Source: CALJIC01 sp039805565
Lineage (GTDB): Bacteria; Chloroflexota; Chloroflexia; Chloroflexales; Roseiflexaceae
Assembly: GCA_039805565.1 (NCBI GenBank)
Contig: JBDLTZ010000125.1
Coordinates: forward strand, 1-25,352
DNA length: 25,352 nt
Direction: 5' to 3'
The notes beneath the pieces were generated by a model, which saw only the letters and a list, made by a program, of their open reading frames with translations, did no database searches and was not told the origin of the DNA. The position numbers and the translations under genes were made by a program. Numbering within the stretch: the first letter of the stretch is position 1; each line of letters starts with the position of its first letter. Of the stretch, positions 7,670 to 16,001 are shown in pieces.

Positions 7670-8578
7670 CTAGCCGATCTCCTTGAGTGCAAGCGCCACC
7701 TGGGCGGCGACGCGGGCGTTCTGGCGCAGGAGCGCCACGTTGGTGCGTATGCTCTCGCCGTGGGTCTCCTCCGCCATGGCGGCGAGCAGGAAGGGCGTGA
7801 CGGCCTGCCCGCGGATGCCGGCGACCTCGGCGCGGGCCAGGGCGCGCGTGATCGGCCCCTCCACCTCGGCGGGGTCCAGCGCCACCTCGGCGGGGGGCGG
7901 GACGGTGAGGAGCATGCCGGCGCCGCCCAGCGCGCGGTGCGCCCGCCAGACCCGCGCAGCCTCGGCGACGTCGGCCACGCGCGACACCTTGAGGCCGCTA
8001 GAGCGGCTGTAGAAGGCCGGCAGCTCGTCGGTGCCGAGCCCCAGCACGGGCACGCCCACGGTCTCAAGGTACTCTACGGTGGCGGGCAGATCCAGGATGG
8101 CCTTGGCGCCGGCGCAGACCACCAGCACCGGCGTGCGGGCCAGCTCCGTCAGATCAGCCGAGATGTCCCAGCTCTCGCGCGCGCCGCGGTGGACGCCGCC
8201 GATCCCGCCCGTGGCAAAGACCTGCACGCCCCCGATGGCGGCCAGAGCCATTGTGGCAGACACCGTAGTGGCGCCGTCGCGCCCCGTGGCGACGGCGTAG
8301 GCGATGTCGCGGCGGGAGAGCTTCAGCACGCCCTCGGCCTGGGCGAACCGCTCGATATCGGCGTCGGCCATGCCGACCAGCGGCGCGCCCTGCACCACGC
8401 CGACGGTCGCGGGGACGGCGCCGGCCTCACGCACCTCGGCCTCCATGGCGCGGGCGAGCTCGAGGTTGTGGGGGTAGGGCAGGCCGTGCGAGATGACGGT
8501 GCTCTCGAGGGCCACCGCGGCCCGCGCGCCGCGGACGTGAGGGGCGACAGTGGCCGGAAGGTTGTCTGCTGGGCTCAT
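7670..8578 (-). CDS. psuG: Pseudouridine-5'-phosphate glycosidase
   Basis: 302 residues. PsuG splits pseudouridine 5'-phosphate into uracil and ribose 5-phosphate. Expected active-site residues are all seen: Glu25 (ALESTVISHG), Lys86 (VLKLSRRD), Asp142 (ISADLTEL) and Lys159 (CAGAKAILD). They sit 6-7 positions from the residues known in E. coli PsuG. GGIGGVHRG and GLGTDELPAFYSRSSG are further family motifs. The ATG at 8578 has a modest AGGA site. No pseudouridine kinase (PsuK) gene is next to it; instead DUF3105 follows with no gap. It is preceded by the Ig-like protein gene, 42 bases upstream. Confidence 0.95.
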   Translation of the reverse strand: MSPADNLPATVAPHVRGARAAVALESTVISHGLPYPHNLELARAMEAEVREAGAVPATVGVVQGAPLVGMADADIERFAQAEGVLKLSRRDIAYAVATGRDGATTVSATMALAAIGGVQVFATGGIGGVHRGARESWDISADLTELARTPVLVVCAGAKAILDLPATVEYLETVGVPVLGLGTDELPAFYSRSSGLKVSRVADVAEAARVWRAHRALGGAGMLLTVPPPAEVALDPAEVEGPITRALARAEVAGIRGQAVTPFLLAAMAEETHGESIRTNVALLRQNARVAAQVALALKEIG

Positions 8579-8620
8579 GATGTCTATTCCTTATGACAGC
8601 CGCGGGCCGCGGCGGAAGTG

Positions 8621-9235
8621 CTACTGTACCGTGAAGGGAACGAACGCCCTGCTCTTGCTGGACTCGCCGAAGATGACGAGGCTGTACTGGCCGGGGGCGA
8701 GCTTCTTGGCGCCCAGCCGCAGCTCGGCGGAGCCGTCCTCGCCGGCGACGCCGTTGAGCTTCGACTCGCGCACGCCGCCGCCGGAGAGGTTGATCCAGGT
8801 GAAGATCCTCTCGGACATGAAGTCGTTGCGCGCGCGGAACGTCAGGGCGGTGCCGGCGGGCGCCGCGGCCGGCTCGACGGCCGCCCCCGGCTGCGAGTCG
8901 ACATCCTGGCAGCCGACAGTGAGAACAGTGTAGTTGCTCCGCAGCTTCTCGTCCTGGTCACCCTCGTAGCGCACCGTGGCCCGCGTGCGGAGCAGGGCGC
9001 CCTCGGGCACGCCCTGGCTGATCTCGAAGAAGATCTTGGCGCGCCGCTCCTCGCCGCCGCGCACCCGCCCGAACATCACGGTGATTCTGTCTTCGCCGAG
9101 GCTGCTGACCCAGGTGGCGGGGTGGTCGAACTCGGTGCGACCCACCTTCACGTGGCGCGAGAACGGCAGGATGGCGCGCACCCGGTCGGCGCGGGCACCA
9201 CCCTTGCTGTCAAGCAGGATCTCGTAGGAGACCAC
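8621..9235 (-). CDS. Ig-like/DUF11-like repeat protein, start uncertain
   Basis: At least 204 residues. The first ~105 residues (SYEILLDSKG, then TVMFGRVRGGEERRAKIFFEISQGVPEGALLRTRATVRY) resemble DUF11-type surface repeat domains. A second beta-rich domain follows an Ala/Pro linker and ends in FVPFTVQ. Function is unknown; a surface or adhesion role is guesswork. The GTG at 9235 is the only start in this frame after the promoter, but it has no ribosome binding site. An ATG at 9270 with AAGGAG eight bases upstream lies in another frame and would give only a 40-codon peptide overlapping this gene. A one-base indel between 9236 and 9270 would join the two, so the 5' end may carry a frameshift or sequence error. 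Confidence 0.6.
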   Translation of the reverse strand: MVSYEILLDSKGGARADRVRAILPFSRHVKVGRTEFDHPATWVSSLGEDRITVMFGRVRGGEERRAKIFFEISQGVPEGALLRTRATVRYEGDQDEKLRSNYTVLTVGCQDVDSQPGAAVEPAAAPAGTALTFRARNDFMSERIFTWINLSGGGVRESKLNGVAGEDGSAELRLGAKKLAPGQYSLVIFGESSKSRAFVPFTVQ

Positions 9236-9320
9236 GTCGCCGCAGGCGGCGCGCGGGGTTGGCGGAACATGACAGGAACTCCTTCGGGCTGAGACTGTGT
9301 TGAAGCGTAGACGTGGCGAA

Positions 9321-9326
9321 ATGATA
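9321..9326 (-). promoter_or_regulatory. Extended -10 box for the Ig-like/psuG/DUF3105 unit
   Basis: TATCAT preceded by TGG on the minus strand, ~50 bases before the ATG at 9270. This placement supports translation beginning near 9270 rather than 9235. Confidence 0.4.
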
Positions 9327-9351
9327 CCACTGTTTCGCTTCCGCCTGCCCC

Positions 9352-10527
9352 TCAGGGCTCGAACGCCTTCTGGGGGCGGCCCTCGCGCCAGAGGCCGTAG
9401 GCGGCGATGCCGTGGCGGCGCGGCAGCCCGAGGTCCTCGGGATCCGGCTCGGCAATCACCACAGCCACATTCAGGCCCGCGCGCCGCAGCGGCAGGAGCT
9501 CGGCGATCAGGGCATCGCCGCGCTGGCCGGTAATCACCACCACGGTGCTGCCCCAGCCGAGGTGGGCGGTGGCCTGGCGCATCGCGGCGGGCAGGTCGCC
9601 AGTCTCTGCGAGCTCGAGCCGCCCGAGGACCCCAAGCACCTCCATGAGATGTGAGCGCCCGCCCGCAACAGGGAGCGGGGGCGGGGGCGCGCCGAGCGCC
9701 GGGTCCACGCCGGTGGTGCAGAGCCCGACGGGCTGGCGGCGGGAGGCGAGGTGGGCGGCGATCGAGGCGGCGGCGGTGAGCGAGCGCTCCATCGTGTCGT
9801 AGGCGTAGCGGCTGCCGTACTCCTCGCGCGAGAACGCCAGACAGACCAGCGTCTCGAGCGCGATGGCAGGCTGGTAGCGGCGGACCTGGGGCGCGCCGGC
9901 GCGGGCGGTGGCCTTCCAGTCGATGCGGCGCACGCCGTCGGCGGGCTGGTAGGGGCGCACCCCGGCCGGTCGGGCGGGGTCGCTGAACAGGCGCTGGCTG
10001 GCGGGCAGGGTGCCGAACGGCAGAGACGCGGGCAGGCCGAGCTCCTCGAGCGGGAGCACGTGCGGGTAGATCGTGAGCGCGTCGGGGGCCTGGCCGGCGA
10101 GGAAGCGCTCGCCGAGCCCGAGGACATCGCCGGTCTGGAGGCTCAGGGGGCCGAGCCGGTAGTAGCCCCGCCGCCGCCCGACGAGGGTGTAGCTGAGAGT
10201 GCGGCGCTCGCCGGCGCCGAGGGAGACCACCTCGCGGATCATCGGCGGCGTGTGCAGCGCGGGCGGCAGGCTCTCGTGCAGCGCGAGCCAGGGCAGCGGC
10301 AGGAGCCCGGTGTTGGCGAGCTCGATCGTCACAGTGAGGCGCTCGCCTGGGAAGGCTGCCGCGGGGGCACTGCGGTGCCAGGTGAGCTGGCGGGCGCCCT
10401 GCCGCAGCCAGAAACGCGCCATGATCTGCAGACCTGCCAGGACGTAGATCAGGTAGAAGAAGAGCTCGCTCCGCAGCACAACGGCCAGCACGAACAGCAT
10501 GATGAGCGGCCAGAGGAGGTCACGCAT
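9352..10527 (-). CDS. DUF58 domain membrane protein
   Basis: 391 residues. Two N-terminal hydrophobic segments (~4-40) are followed by a soluble domain with the DUF58 core motif RPYQPADGVRRIDWKATARAG and a von Willebrand A-like C-terminal half. DUF58 proteins work with MoxR AAA ATPases, as here, probably in protein assembly or envelope processes. The start at 10527 (MRDLLWPL) begins right at the membrane segment. It has no ribosome binding site because a heptamer array lies directly upstream (10531-10572). A GTG at 10635 would read through the array in frame and is an alternative. Confidence 0.87.
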   Translation of the reverse strand: MRDLLWPLIMLFVLAVVLRSELFFYLIYVLAGLQIMARFWLRQGARQLTWHRSAPAAAFPGERLTVTIELANTGLLPLPWLALHESLPPALHTPPMIREVVSLGAGERRTLSYTLVGRRRGYYRLGPLSLQTGDVLGLGERFLAGQAPDALTIYPHVLPLEELGLPASLPFGTLPASQRLFSDPARPAGVRPYQPADGVRRIDWKATARAGAPQVRRYQPAIALETLVCLAFSREEYGSRYAYDTMERSLTAAASIAAHLASRRQPVGLCTTGVDPALGAPPPPLPVAGGRSHLMEVLGVLGRLELAETGDLPAAMRQATAHLGWGSTVVVITGQRGDALIAELLPLRRAGLNVAVVIAEPDPEDLGLPRRHGIAAYGLWREGRPQKAFEP

Positions 10528-10530
10528 ACG

Positions 10531-10572
10531 CAGCCTTGAGTCTTGAGTCTTGAGCCTTGAGCCTTGCGTCGT
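10531..10572. repeat. Heptamer array (GAGTCTT/GAGCCTT)
   Basis: Six 7-bp units: CAGCCTT, GAGTCTT twice, GAGCCTT twice, then a decayed GCGTCGT. It shares its GAGTCTT unit with the array at 23315-23398 and lies between moxR and the DUF58 start codon. Confidence 0.85.
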
Positions 10573-10589
10573 GAGCTGGCCGCACGGGG

Positions 10590-10633
10590 CTACTCGCTGT
10601 CCAGCAGGGCCTCGGCCAGACGCTGTCGAGCAC
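10590..10633 (-). pseudogene. Decayed duplicate of the moxR 3' end
   Basis: This 44-base stretch matches the last codons of moxR (10647-10688). Read on the minus strand, both contain GTGCTCGAC, then GCGT and CTGGC, then CCCTGCTGGA, and both end in TAG. The copy has a one-base deletion and lies 13 bases beyond the real stop codon. It is a tandem duplication scar or the relic of an alternative C-terminus. Confidence 0.65.
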
Positions 10634-10646
10634 ACCGATCAGGCTG

Positions 10647-11591
<945 letters not shown>

Positions 11592-11622
11592 GGTTGATCT
11601 CCGGCGGGGTGATGACGCAGAT

Positions 11623-11628
11623 ATTATA
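11623..11628 (-). promoter_or_regulatory. Extended -10 promoter of moxR
   Basis: Perfect TATAAT preceded by TGC on the minus strand, ~32 bases before the GTG start. The -35 box is weak, as is usual for the extended -10 promoters in this window. Confidence 0.6.
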
Positions 11629-11638
11629 GCAAACGCCC

Positions 11639-11660
11639 GCCGCCCTAGATGTCGGGCGGC
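11639..11660 (-). terminator. Stem-loop over the antirepressor-like stop codon
   Basis: Arms GCCGCCC and GGGCGGC (7 bp) with an 8-base loop span the stop codon of the gene ending at 11645. Only a short TTT follows on the minus strand, so termination would be partial. Confidence 0.4.
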
Positions 11661-12412
11661 GGCTCCGGCTCACCCATCAGGTCGCCCCGCCAGCGATCGA
11701 GCCACTCGAGCGCCTCGTGGAGCCGCGAGGGGGGCATGCGGCGGTAGGAGGAGATGCTGAACTGGCGGTGGAGGCCGCTGTACATGCCGGGGTACTCGTT
11801 GCGGCGGGTGCGCTCCTGGGCGGCCAGCGCCACGCGGCGGACGGCGCGGGCCAGCAGCTCGGCCTGCGGGTCGTCCACGCCGCCGCCCGCCGCGAACGGG
11901 TCGGCGCCGTCGTAGGCGAAGCGCGTGTCGAGCTGGCGCTCGATCAGCATCTGGTGGCGGGCGAGGATGGCCTGGGTGAGGGCCGCGGCGTAGGCCTGCT
12001 CGGCGGGGGTCTGCTGGTGACGCTCGGGGAGCAGCGCGTCCTGCGGGCCGAACCCCTGCGGCTTGGACGACTGCCAGAGCGCGGAGGCCGACTCGCGCTG
12101 GAACAGCTCGAGCCGCGGGCGCAGGGCCGGATCGGCGTCGGCGGCCTCCACGCCGGCCAGCCAGAGGGGGATGAGATCCACGCGCAGGCAGAGGGCGTGC
12201 TCGGAGGAGCCGTCCTCGGCCTCAACCTCGAGCACGCGGCCGCCCTCAGAGAGGACGGCGTGCCCCCGCACGCGCCGCTCCTGGGCCTCGCGTGCCAGCC
12301 CGAGCACCTGGCACAGCCCGGCAACCGGCACGTAGGTCTCGTTCGGCTCCAGCTCAAGGACGGCGAGGATGTCCTCGCCGTAGAACGTAATGTGTCTCTG
12401 CTCGTGGCTCAT
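11645..12412 (-). CDS. Phage antirepressor N-terminal domain (P22_AR_N-like) protein
   Basis: 255 residues. The N-terminal ~110 residues (ITFYGEDILAVLE, YVPVAGLCQVLGLAREAQERRVRG, ALCLRVDLIPLWLAG) follow the pattern of the P22 antirepressor N-terminal domain found in Bro/antirepressor proteins. The rest is helical and unassigned, with a Tyr/Arg-rich C-terminal patch (NEYPGMYSGLHRQFSISSYRRMP). There are no phage genes nearby and base use matches the neighbours, so this looks like a chromosomal domesticated gene, possibly a DNA-binding regulator. The ATG at 12412 has GGAG nine bases upstream. The MBL gene ends 13 bases before it, so the two probably form one unit. Confidence 0.7.
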   Translation of the reverse strand: MSHEQRHITFYGEDILAVLELEPNETYVPVAGLCQVLGLAREAQERRVRGHAVLSEGGRVLEVEAEDGSSEHALCLRVDLIPLWLAGVEAADADPALRPRLELFQRESASALWQSSKPQGFGPQDALLPERHQQTPAEQAYAAALTQAILARHQMLIERQLDTRFAYDGADPFAAGGGVDDPQAELLARAVRRVALAAQERTRRNEYPGMYSGLHRQFSISSYRRMPPSRLHEALEWLDRWRGDLMGEPEPPPDI

Positions 12413-12425
12413 ACCTGCTCCGGCC

Positions 12426-13184
12426 TCACAGCGTGTAGCTCTCGAACTCCCGCCCGATCGTCGCCTCACCGCGGAAGCCGCCGGCGCGCACCTCGTCGAT
12501 AGCCTGCGCGGCGCTCATGGTCCAGCGCGGGCTGAAGTGTACCAGCACGAGCTGGGCCACGTCGGCGGCGGCGGCCACCTCGCCGGCCTGGCGCGGGGAG
12601 GTGTGGCCGGGGAACGGCTCGGGCGTGGTGGCCTCGTGGATCAGCACGGCCGCGCCGCGGGCGAGGTCGCGCACGGCGTCGCAGGGCTCGGTGTCGGCCG
12701 AGTAGACGATCGCCCGGCCGCTGGCGGGGTCCTCGAAGCGCAGGGCGAGGCAGGGGCGCGAGTGGACGGTCTGGGCGGTGCGGAGCCGGAAGCTCGCCGC
12801 GCTCAGCGGCACCTCCTGCCCGCCCGAGACCGGCTCCCAGCGCACAGACGCCTGGTACTCGCCGAGCTCGAAGGCGGCAAGAACGCGCTGCGCCATCGCC
12901 AGGGTCGGCTCGTTGCCGTAGATCGCGAGGGTCTCGCTGAACCCGGCGAGCCGGAGTGAGAACAGCAGCGCCGGCAGGCCGTTGATGTGATCGGCGTGGG
13001 AGTGGGTGAGGACGATGCCGCACAGCCGGTGCGGGTCGAGCCCGGCGCGCAAGATGCGCTGGTAGGTGCTGCCGCCGGCATCCACGAGCAGCAGGCCGTC
13101 GGCGGAGTCCCACACCATGTGCGTGTTCTCACGGTCCTGGTCCGGCACGCCTGTGCCGACCCCGAGCAGGGTCATACTGGGCAT
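12426..13184 (-). CDS. MBL-fold metal-dependent hydrolase, RNase Z-like
   Basis: 252 residues. The metal-binding motif THSHADHINGLP (His61, His63, Asp65, His66), an Asp in YSADTEPCD (~163), HEATTPEPF and the final LVHFSPRW His complete the dinuclear zinc site of the RNase Z/AtsA-like beta-lactamase fold. It lacks an obvious long exosite arm, so a tRNA 3'-processing role is not assured; a phosphodiesterase or other esterase is equally possible. The ATG at 13184 has AAGGAGG five bases upstream. It is followed by the antirepressor-like gene. Confidence 0.88.
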   Translation of the reverse strand: MPSMTLLGVGTGVPDQDRENTHMVWDSADGLLLVDAGGSTYQRILRAGLDPHRLCGIVLTHSHADHINGLPALLFSLRLAGFSETLAIYGNEPTLAMAQRVLAAFELGEYQASVRWEPVSGGQEVPLSAASFRLRTAQTVHSRPCLALRFEDPASGRAIVYSADTEPCDAVRDLARGAAVLIHEATTPEPFPGHTSPRQAGEVAAAADVAQLVLVHFSPRWTMSAAQAIDEVRAGGFRGEATIGREFESYTL

Positions 13185-13434
13185 GGCGCCCTCCTTCTCC
13201 AACGGTGCTCACGAGGATGATACCACCAAAACCGCCGAAGAGGACGTCTTTCACGGTGTGCGCCTTGCCGATCGTGGCGTGCCGGTCGGCAGAGCCCTGG
13301 ATGGCGCTCCAGTAGGGCGGGGTGAAGACAGCCGAGCTGATCGTCGGCTCGACCACCTCGGCGCACTGGACGGTCATGCCGATCGCGGGGGCGTAGTGCC
13401 CCTTGAGAGAGTCGTCGTCGCAGCACGAGGGCAC
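13129..13434 (-). CDS. Possible small hypothetical protein
   Basis: Up to 101 codons from a GTG at 13434. The first ~75 residues read like a real protein (GHYAPAIGMTVQCAEVV, SAVFTPPYWSAIQGSA, then a hydrophobic VLFGGFGGIILVSTV), with codon use like the neighbours. The last ~20 overlap the start of the MBL gene in another frame and are basic and low in complexity. No ribosome binding site precedes the GTG and I recognise no family. It may be a small membrane-associated protein or the remnant of a longer gene. It accounts for much of the 13.2-13.6 kb gap, whose remainder (13435-13560) shows nothing. Confidence 0.35.
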   Translation of the reverse strand: MPSCCDDDSLKGHYAPAIGMTVQCAEVVEPTISSAVFTPPYWSAIQGSADRHATIGKAHTVKDVLFGGFGGIILVSTVGEGGRHAQYDPARGRHRRAGPGP

Positions 13435-13560
13435 GCGGAATACGGGGGTGATGCGACACGCAGTTCCCCTCTCCGTTGGGGTGGCCCGTGCACACCTGTG
13501 GGTAGAGAGAAAGCGCCGCAGAAAGACGAAAGGTTACTGAGGGCGGGAGACGCCGCATGG

Positions 13561-13566
13561 TATACT
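13561..13566 (+). promoter_or_regulatory. Extended -10 promoter of larC
   Basis: TATACT preceded by TGG, 35 bases before the larC ATG. No good -35 box at 17 bp. Confidence 0.5.
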
Positions 13567-13600
13567 GCGCCGCGGGACAGGGTACACGGAGAGGGACAGT

Positions 13601-14872
13601 ATGCCCAGGGCAATCTACTTCGACTGCTTCTCGGGGGTCAGCGGCGACATGGCGCTCGGCGCGCTGCTGGACGCCGGCCTCGACGTCGACGCGCTGCGGG
13701 CGGAGCTGGGCAAGCTCGGGCTGGAGGGCTGGGAGGTCCGCGCCGAGCGCGGCGCCAGGGGCTATCTCACCGGCACGCGCGCCCTCGTGCACGCCCCCGA
13801 GCAGGACGTCCATCGGCATCTGTCCGACGTGCGCGCGATCGTCGAGGGGAGCGCGCTGGCACCCGAGGTGGCCGAGCGGAGCATGCGCGTCTTCGCCGCG
13901 CTGGCCGAGGCCGAGGGGCGGGTCCACGGCATCCCGGCCGAACAGGTCCACTTCCACGAGGTCGGGGCGCTCGACGCGATTGTGGACATCGTGGGGGTGG
14001 TGGCCGGGCTGGCGCTGCTGGGGGTGGAGGAGGTCTACGCCTCACCGCTGCCGCTGGGAAGCGGCTGGGCACGCGCGGCGCACGGCTGGATCCCCGTGCC
14101 GGCCCCCGCTACCATCGCACTGCTCGCCGCCGCCGAGGCGCCCACCACGGCCGACGTCACGCCCTTCGAGCTGGTCACGCCCACCGGCGCCGCGCTGCTG
14201 GCGGCGCTGGCGCAGTTCCGCCGCCCCGCCATGCGACTGGCGCGCGTGGGGTACGGCCTGGGCGCCCGCGACCTCGAGCGGCCGAACGCGCTCAGGGTGT
14301 GGCTCGGGGAGACGGGCGACGGGCGACGGGCGACGGGTGACCATCGGCCACAGACCACCGACCGCCACGGGTCGCAGGCCAGCTCGCTTTCGTCTTCCGT
14401 CCCGGGTGCTTCGTCTCAGCCCGCTGCCCCTTCCTCGATCGTGCTCCTAGAGACCAACATCGACGACCAGCCGGCCGAGCAGATCGCCTACGCCTGCGAG
14501 CGGCTGATGGCGCTGGGCGCGCTCGACGCCTGGCTCACGCCGATCCTCATGAAGAAGGGGCGGCCCGGTGTGCTGCTCAGCGCGCTCGTGCCGGCACACC
14601 TGGAGGAGCAGGCCGTGGCCCTGGTGCTGCGCGAGACCACCACCCTGGGCGTGCGGCGGCGCCCGGTGGAGCGGCACGTCGGCGAGCGCGAGGTAGTCAC
14701 GGCAGCAACCCCCCACGGCCCGGTGCGGGTCAAGCTCAGGCGCTGGGGGGGCGAGCTGCTCGGGGCCGCCCCGGAGTACGAGGACTGCGCACGGATCGCC
14801 CGCGAGACCGGCCTCCCCCTCCGCGACATCTACACGATATCAATGCAATCACTTGACATACTATATCCTTAG
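13601..14872 (+). CDS. larC: LarC nickel insertase for the nickel-pincer cofactor
   Basis: 423 residues. LarC inserts nickel into the pyridinium bis-thiocarboxylate mononucleotide, the cofactor of lactate racemase and related enzymes. Motifs seen are YFDCFSGVSGDM at the N-terminus, HFHEVGALDAIVDIVG, the AHGWIPVPAPAT segment, ELVTPTGAALL and, in the second half, ETNIDDQPAEQIAYACERL. In Lactiplantibacillus LarC is produced by frameshifting between two ORFs; here it is one continuous ORF. Between the halves (~237-280) is a low-complexity insert encoded by a GACGGGC heptamer array. LarB, LarE and LarA are not in the window. The ATG follows GAGAGG at six bases. The stop codon lies inside the fabD promoter. 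Confidence 0.92.
   Translation: MPRAIYFDCFSGVSGDMALGALLDAGLDVDALRAELGKLGLEGWEVRAERGARGYLTGTRALVHAPEQDVHRHLSDVRAIVEGSALAPEVAERSMRVFAALAEAEGRVHGIPAEQVHFHEVGALDAIVDIVGVVAGLALLGVEEVYASPLPLGSGWARAAHGWIPVPAPATIALLAAAEAPTTADVTPFELVTPTGAALLAALAQFRRPAMRLARVGYGLGARDLERPNALRVWLGETGDGRRATGDHRPQTTDRHGSQASSLSSSVPGASSQPAAPSSIVLLETNIDDQPAEQIAYACERLMALGALDAWLTPILMKKGRPGVLLSALVPAHLEEQAVALVLRETTTLGVRRRPVERHVGEREVVTAATPHGPVRVKLRRWGGELLGAAPEYEDCARIARETGLPLRDIYTISMQSLDILYP
14311..14366. repeat. Heptamer array (GACGGGC type) inside larC
   Basis: GACGGGC three times, GACGGGT, then decayed units (GACCATC, GGCCACA, GACCACC, GACCGCC) that keep the 7-bp period. It encodes the linker between the two conserved parts of LarC. 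Confidence 0.75.
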
Positions 14873-14881
14873 AGCTATACT
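14853..14881 (+). promoter_or_regulatory. Near-consensus sigma-70 promoter of fabD-fabF
   Basis: TTGACA at 14853-14858, a 17-base spacer, then TATACT at 14876-14881: one mismatch from full consensus. It overlaps the larC stop codon and leaves a leader of ~105 bases to the fabD start. Confidence 0.85.
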
Positions 14882-14992
14882 TCCCGACCCGAGTACATCC
14901 CTTGTTCTATTCCGACGAGCACGCAACGATGCGCGGCCGGCACTGGCCTGCGTCAGCGCTGCCTGTGCCAACTCATGTGAGGAGGGGTTACT

Positions 14993-15988
14993 GTGGACAT
15001 CATCAACACGATGAAGGCCAGGATCGCCTTTGTCTTCCCTGGCCAGGGCTCCCAGTATGTTGGGATGGGCAAGCAGCTCTACGACGCCTCCCCGGCAGCG
15101 CGGCGCGTCTTCGGCCAGGCCGACGAGGTGCTCGGCTTCCCGCTCTCGACCCTCTGCTTCGAGGGGCCGCAGGCGGAGCTTGACGACACCTACAACGCGC
15201 AGCCGGCCATCCTCACCGTCAGCATCGCCTGCCTGGAGGCGCTGAAGGAGCGCTTCGGCCCGCTGGGCTACGTGCTCTCGCCGCGGCTGGTGGCGGGGCA
15301 CAGCATGGGCGAGTACACCGCGCTGGTGGCCGCCGGCGTGCTGGACTTCGAGGACGCCCTCAAGCTGGTGCGCGAGCGCGGCCGGCTCATGAAGGAGACG
15401 GCCCGGGACAACCCGGGCGGCATGGCGGCGGTGATCGGGCTAGACGACCAGGCGCTCGAGGAGGTGGTGCGCGAGGCGCAGTCCGAGGGCATGGTGTCGC
15501 TCGCCAACGCCAACTCCCCCGGCCAGACGGTGCTCTCGGGCGAGCTGAGCGCGCTGCAGCGGGCGATGGAGCTGGCAAAGGCGCGCGGCGCGCGGCTCGT
15601 GCAGCGCCTGCAGGTCAGCATCGCCGCCCACTCGCCGCTGATGCAGAACGCTGCCCAGCACTTCAGCGAGCTAGTGCACCGCATCAACCTGCGCCCGCCG
15701 GAGGTGCCACTGGTGGCCAACATCAGCGCCAAGGTGCTCACCAGCGTGGACGACCTGCGGAGCGAGCTCTCGGATCAGCTGACGCGGCCCGTGCAGTGGA
15801 CGCGCTCGGTGCAGGAGATGGTGTCGCAGGGCGTCGACACGATCGTGGAGATCGGCCCGCGCCAGGTGCTCACCGGCCTGGTCAAGCGCATCACGCCGGA
15901 CGCCAAGCCGATCAGCCTGAGCGACACAGAGGTGGCGAAACTCGTCGCCACCCCGGTCGAGACGCAGGGCGAGCCGGTCTCTGTCTGA
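14993..15988 (+). CDS. fabD: Malonyl-CoA:ACP transacylase
   Basis: 331 residues. FabD loads malonyl groups onto acyl carrier protein for fatty acid synthesis. Seen: FPGQGSQYVGMG, nucleophile Ser104 in AGHSMGEYTALVAAG, His213 in SIAAHSPLM and a C-terminal EIGPRQVLTGLVKRI. The GTG at 14993 is chosen because AGGAGG lies just upstream with ideal spacing; a downstream ATG would also keep the domain. A near-consensus promoter precedes it. fabF starts 13 bases after the fabD stop codon, so the two form an operon. Confidence 0.95.
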   Translation: MDIINTMKARIAFVFPGQGSQYVGMGKQLYDASPAARRVFGQADEVLGFPLSTLCFEGPQAELDDTYNAQPAILTVSIACLEALKERFGPLGYVLSPRLVAGHSMGEYTALVAAGVLDFEDALKLVRERGRLMKETARDNPGGMAAVIGLDDQALEEVVREAQSEGMVSLANANSPGQTVLSGELSALQRAMELAKARGARLVQRLQVSIAAHSPLMQNAAQHFSELVHRINLRPPEVPLVANISAKVLTSVDDLRSELSDQLTRPVQWTRSVQEMVSQGVDTIVEIGPRQVLTGLVKRITPDAKPISLSDTEVAKLVATPVETQGEPVSV

Positions 15989-16001
15989 GAGGAGCCTTCC
16001 C

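Noticed and set aside
7121..8596. 491-codon open frame on the plus strand
   Set aside because: It is antisense to DUF3105 and psuG, with no domain and a shadow-type composition.
11645..12412. Prophage remnant
   Set aside because: Only the antirepressor-like domain suggests phage; neighbours are housekeeping-type genes and base composition does not change.
13066..14340. 424-codon open frame on the plus strand
   Set aside because: It crosses the larC start in another frame and becomes Arg/Gly-rich; larC has the motifs.
13601..14872. Programmed frameshift in larC
   Set aside because: The gene is one continuous frame through both halves, so no frameshift is needed here.
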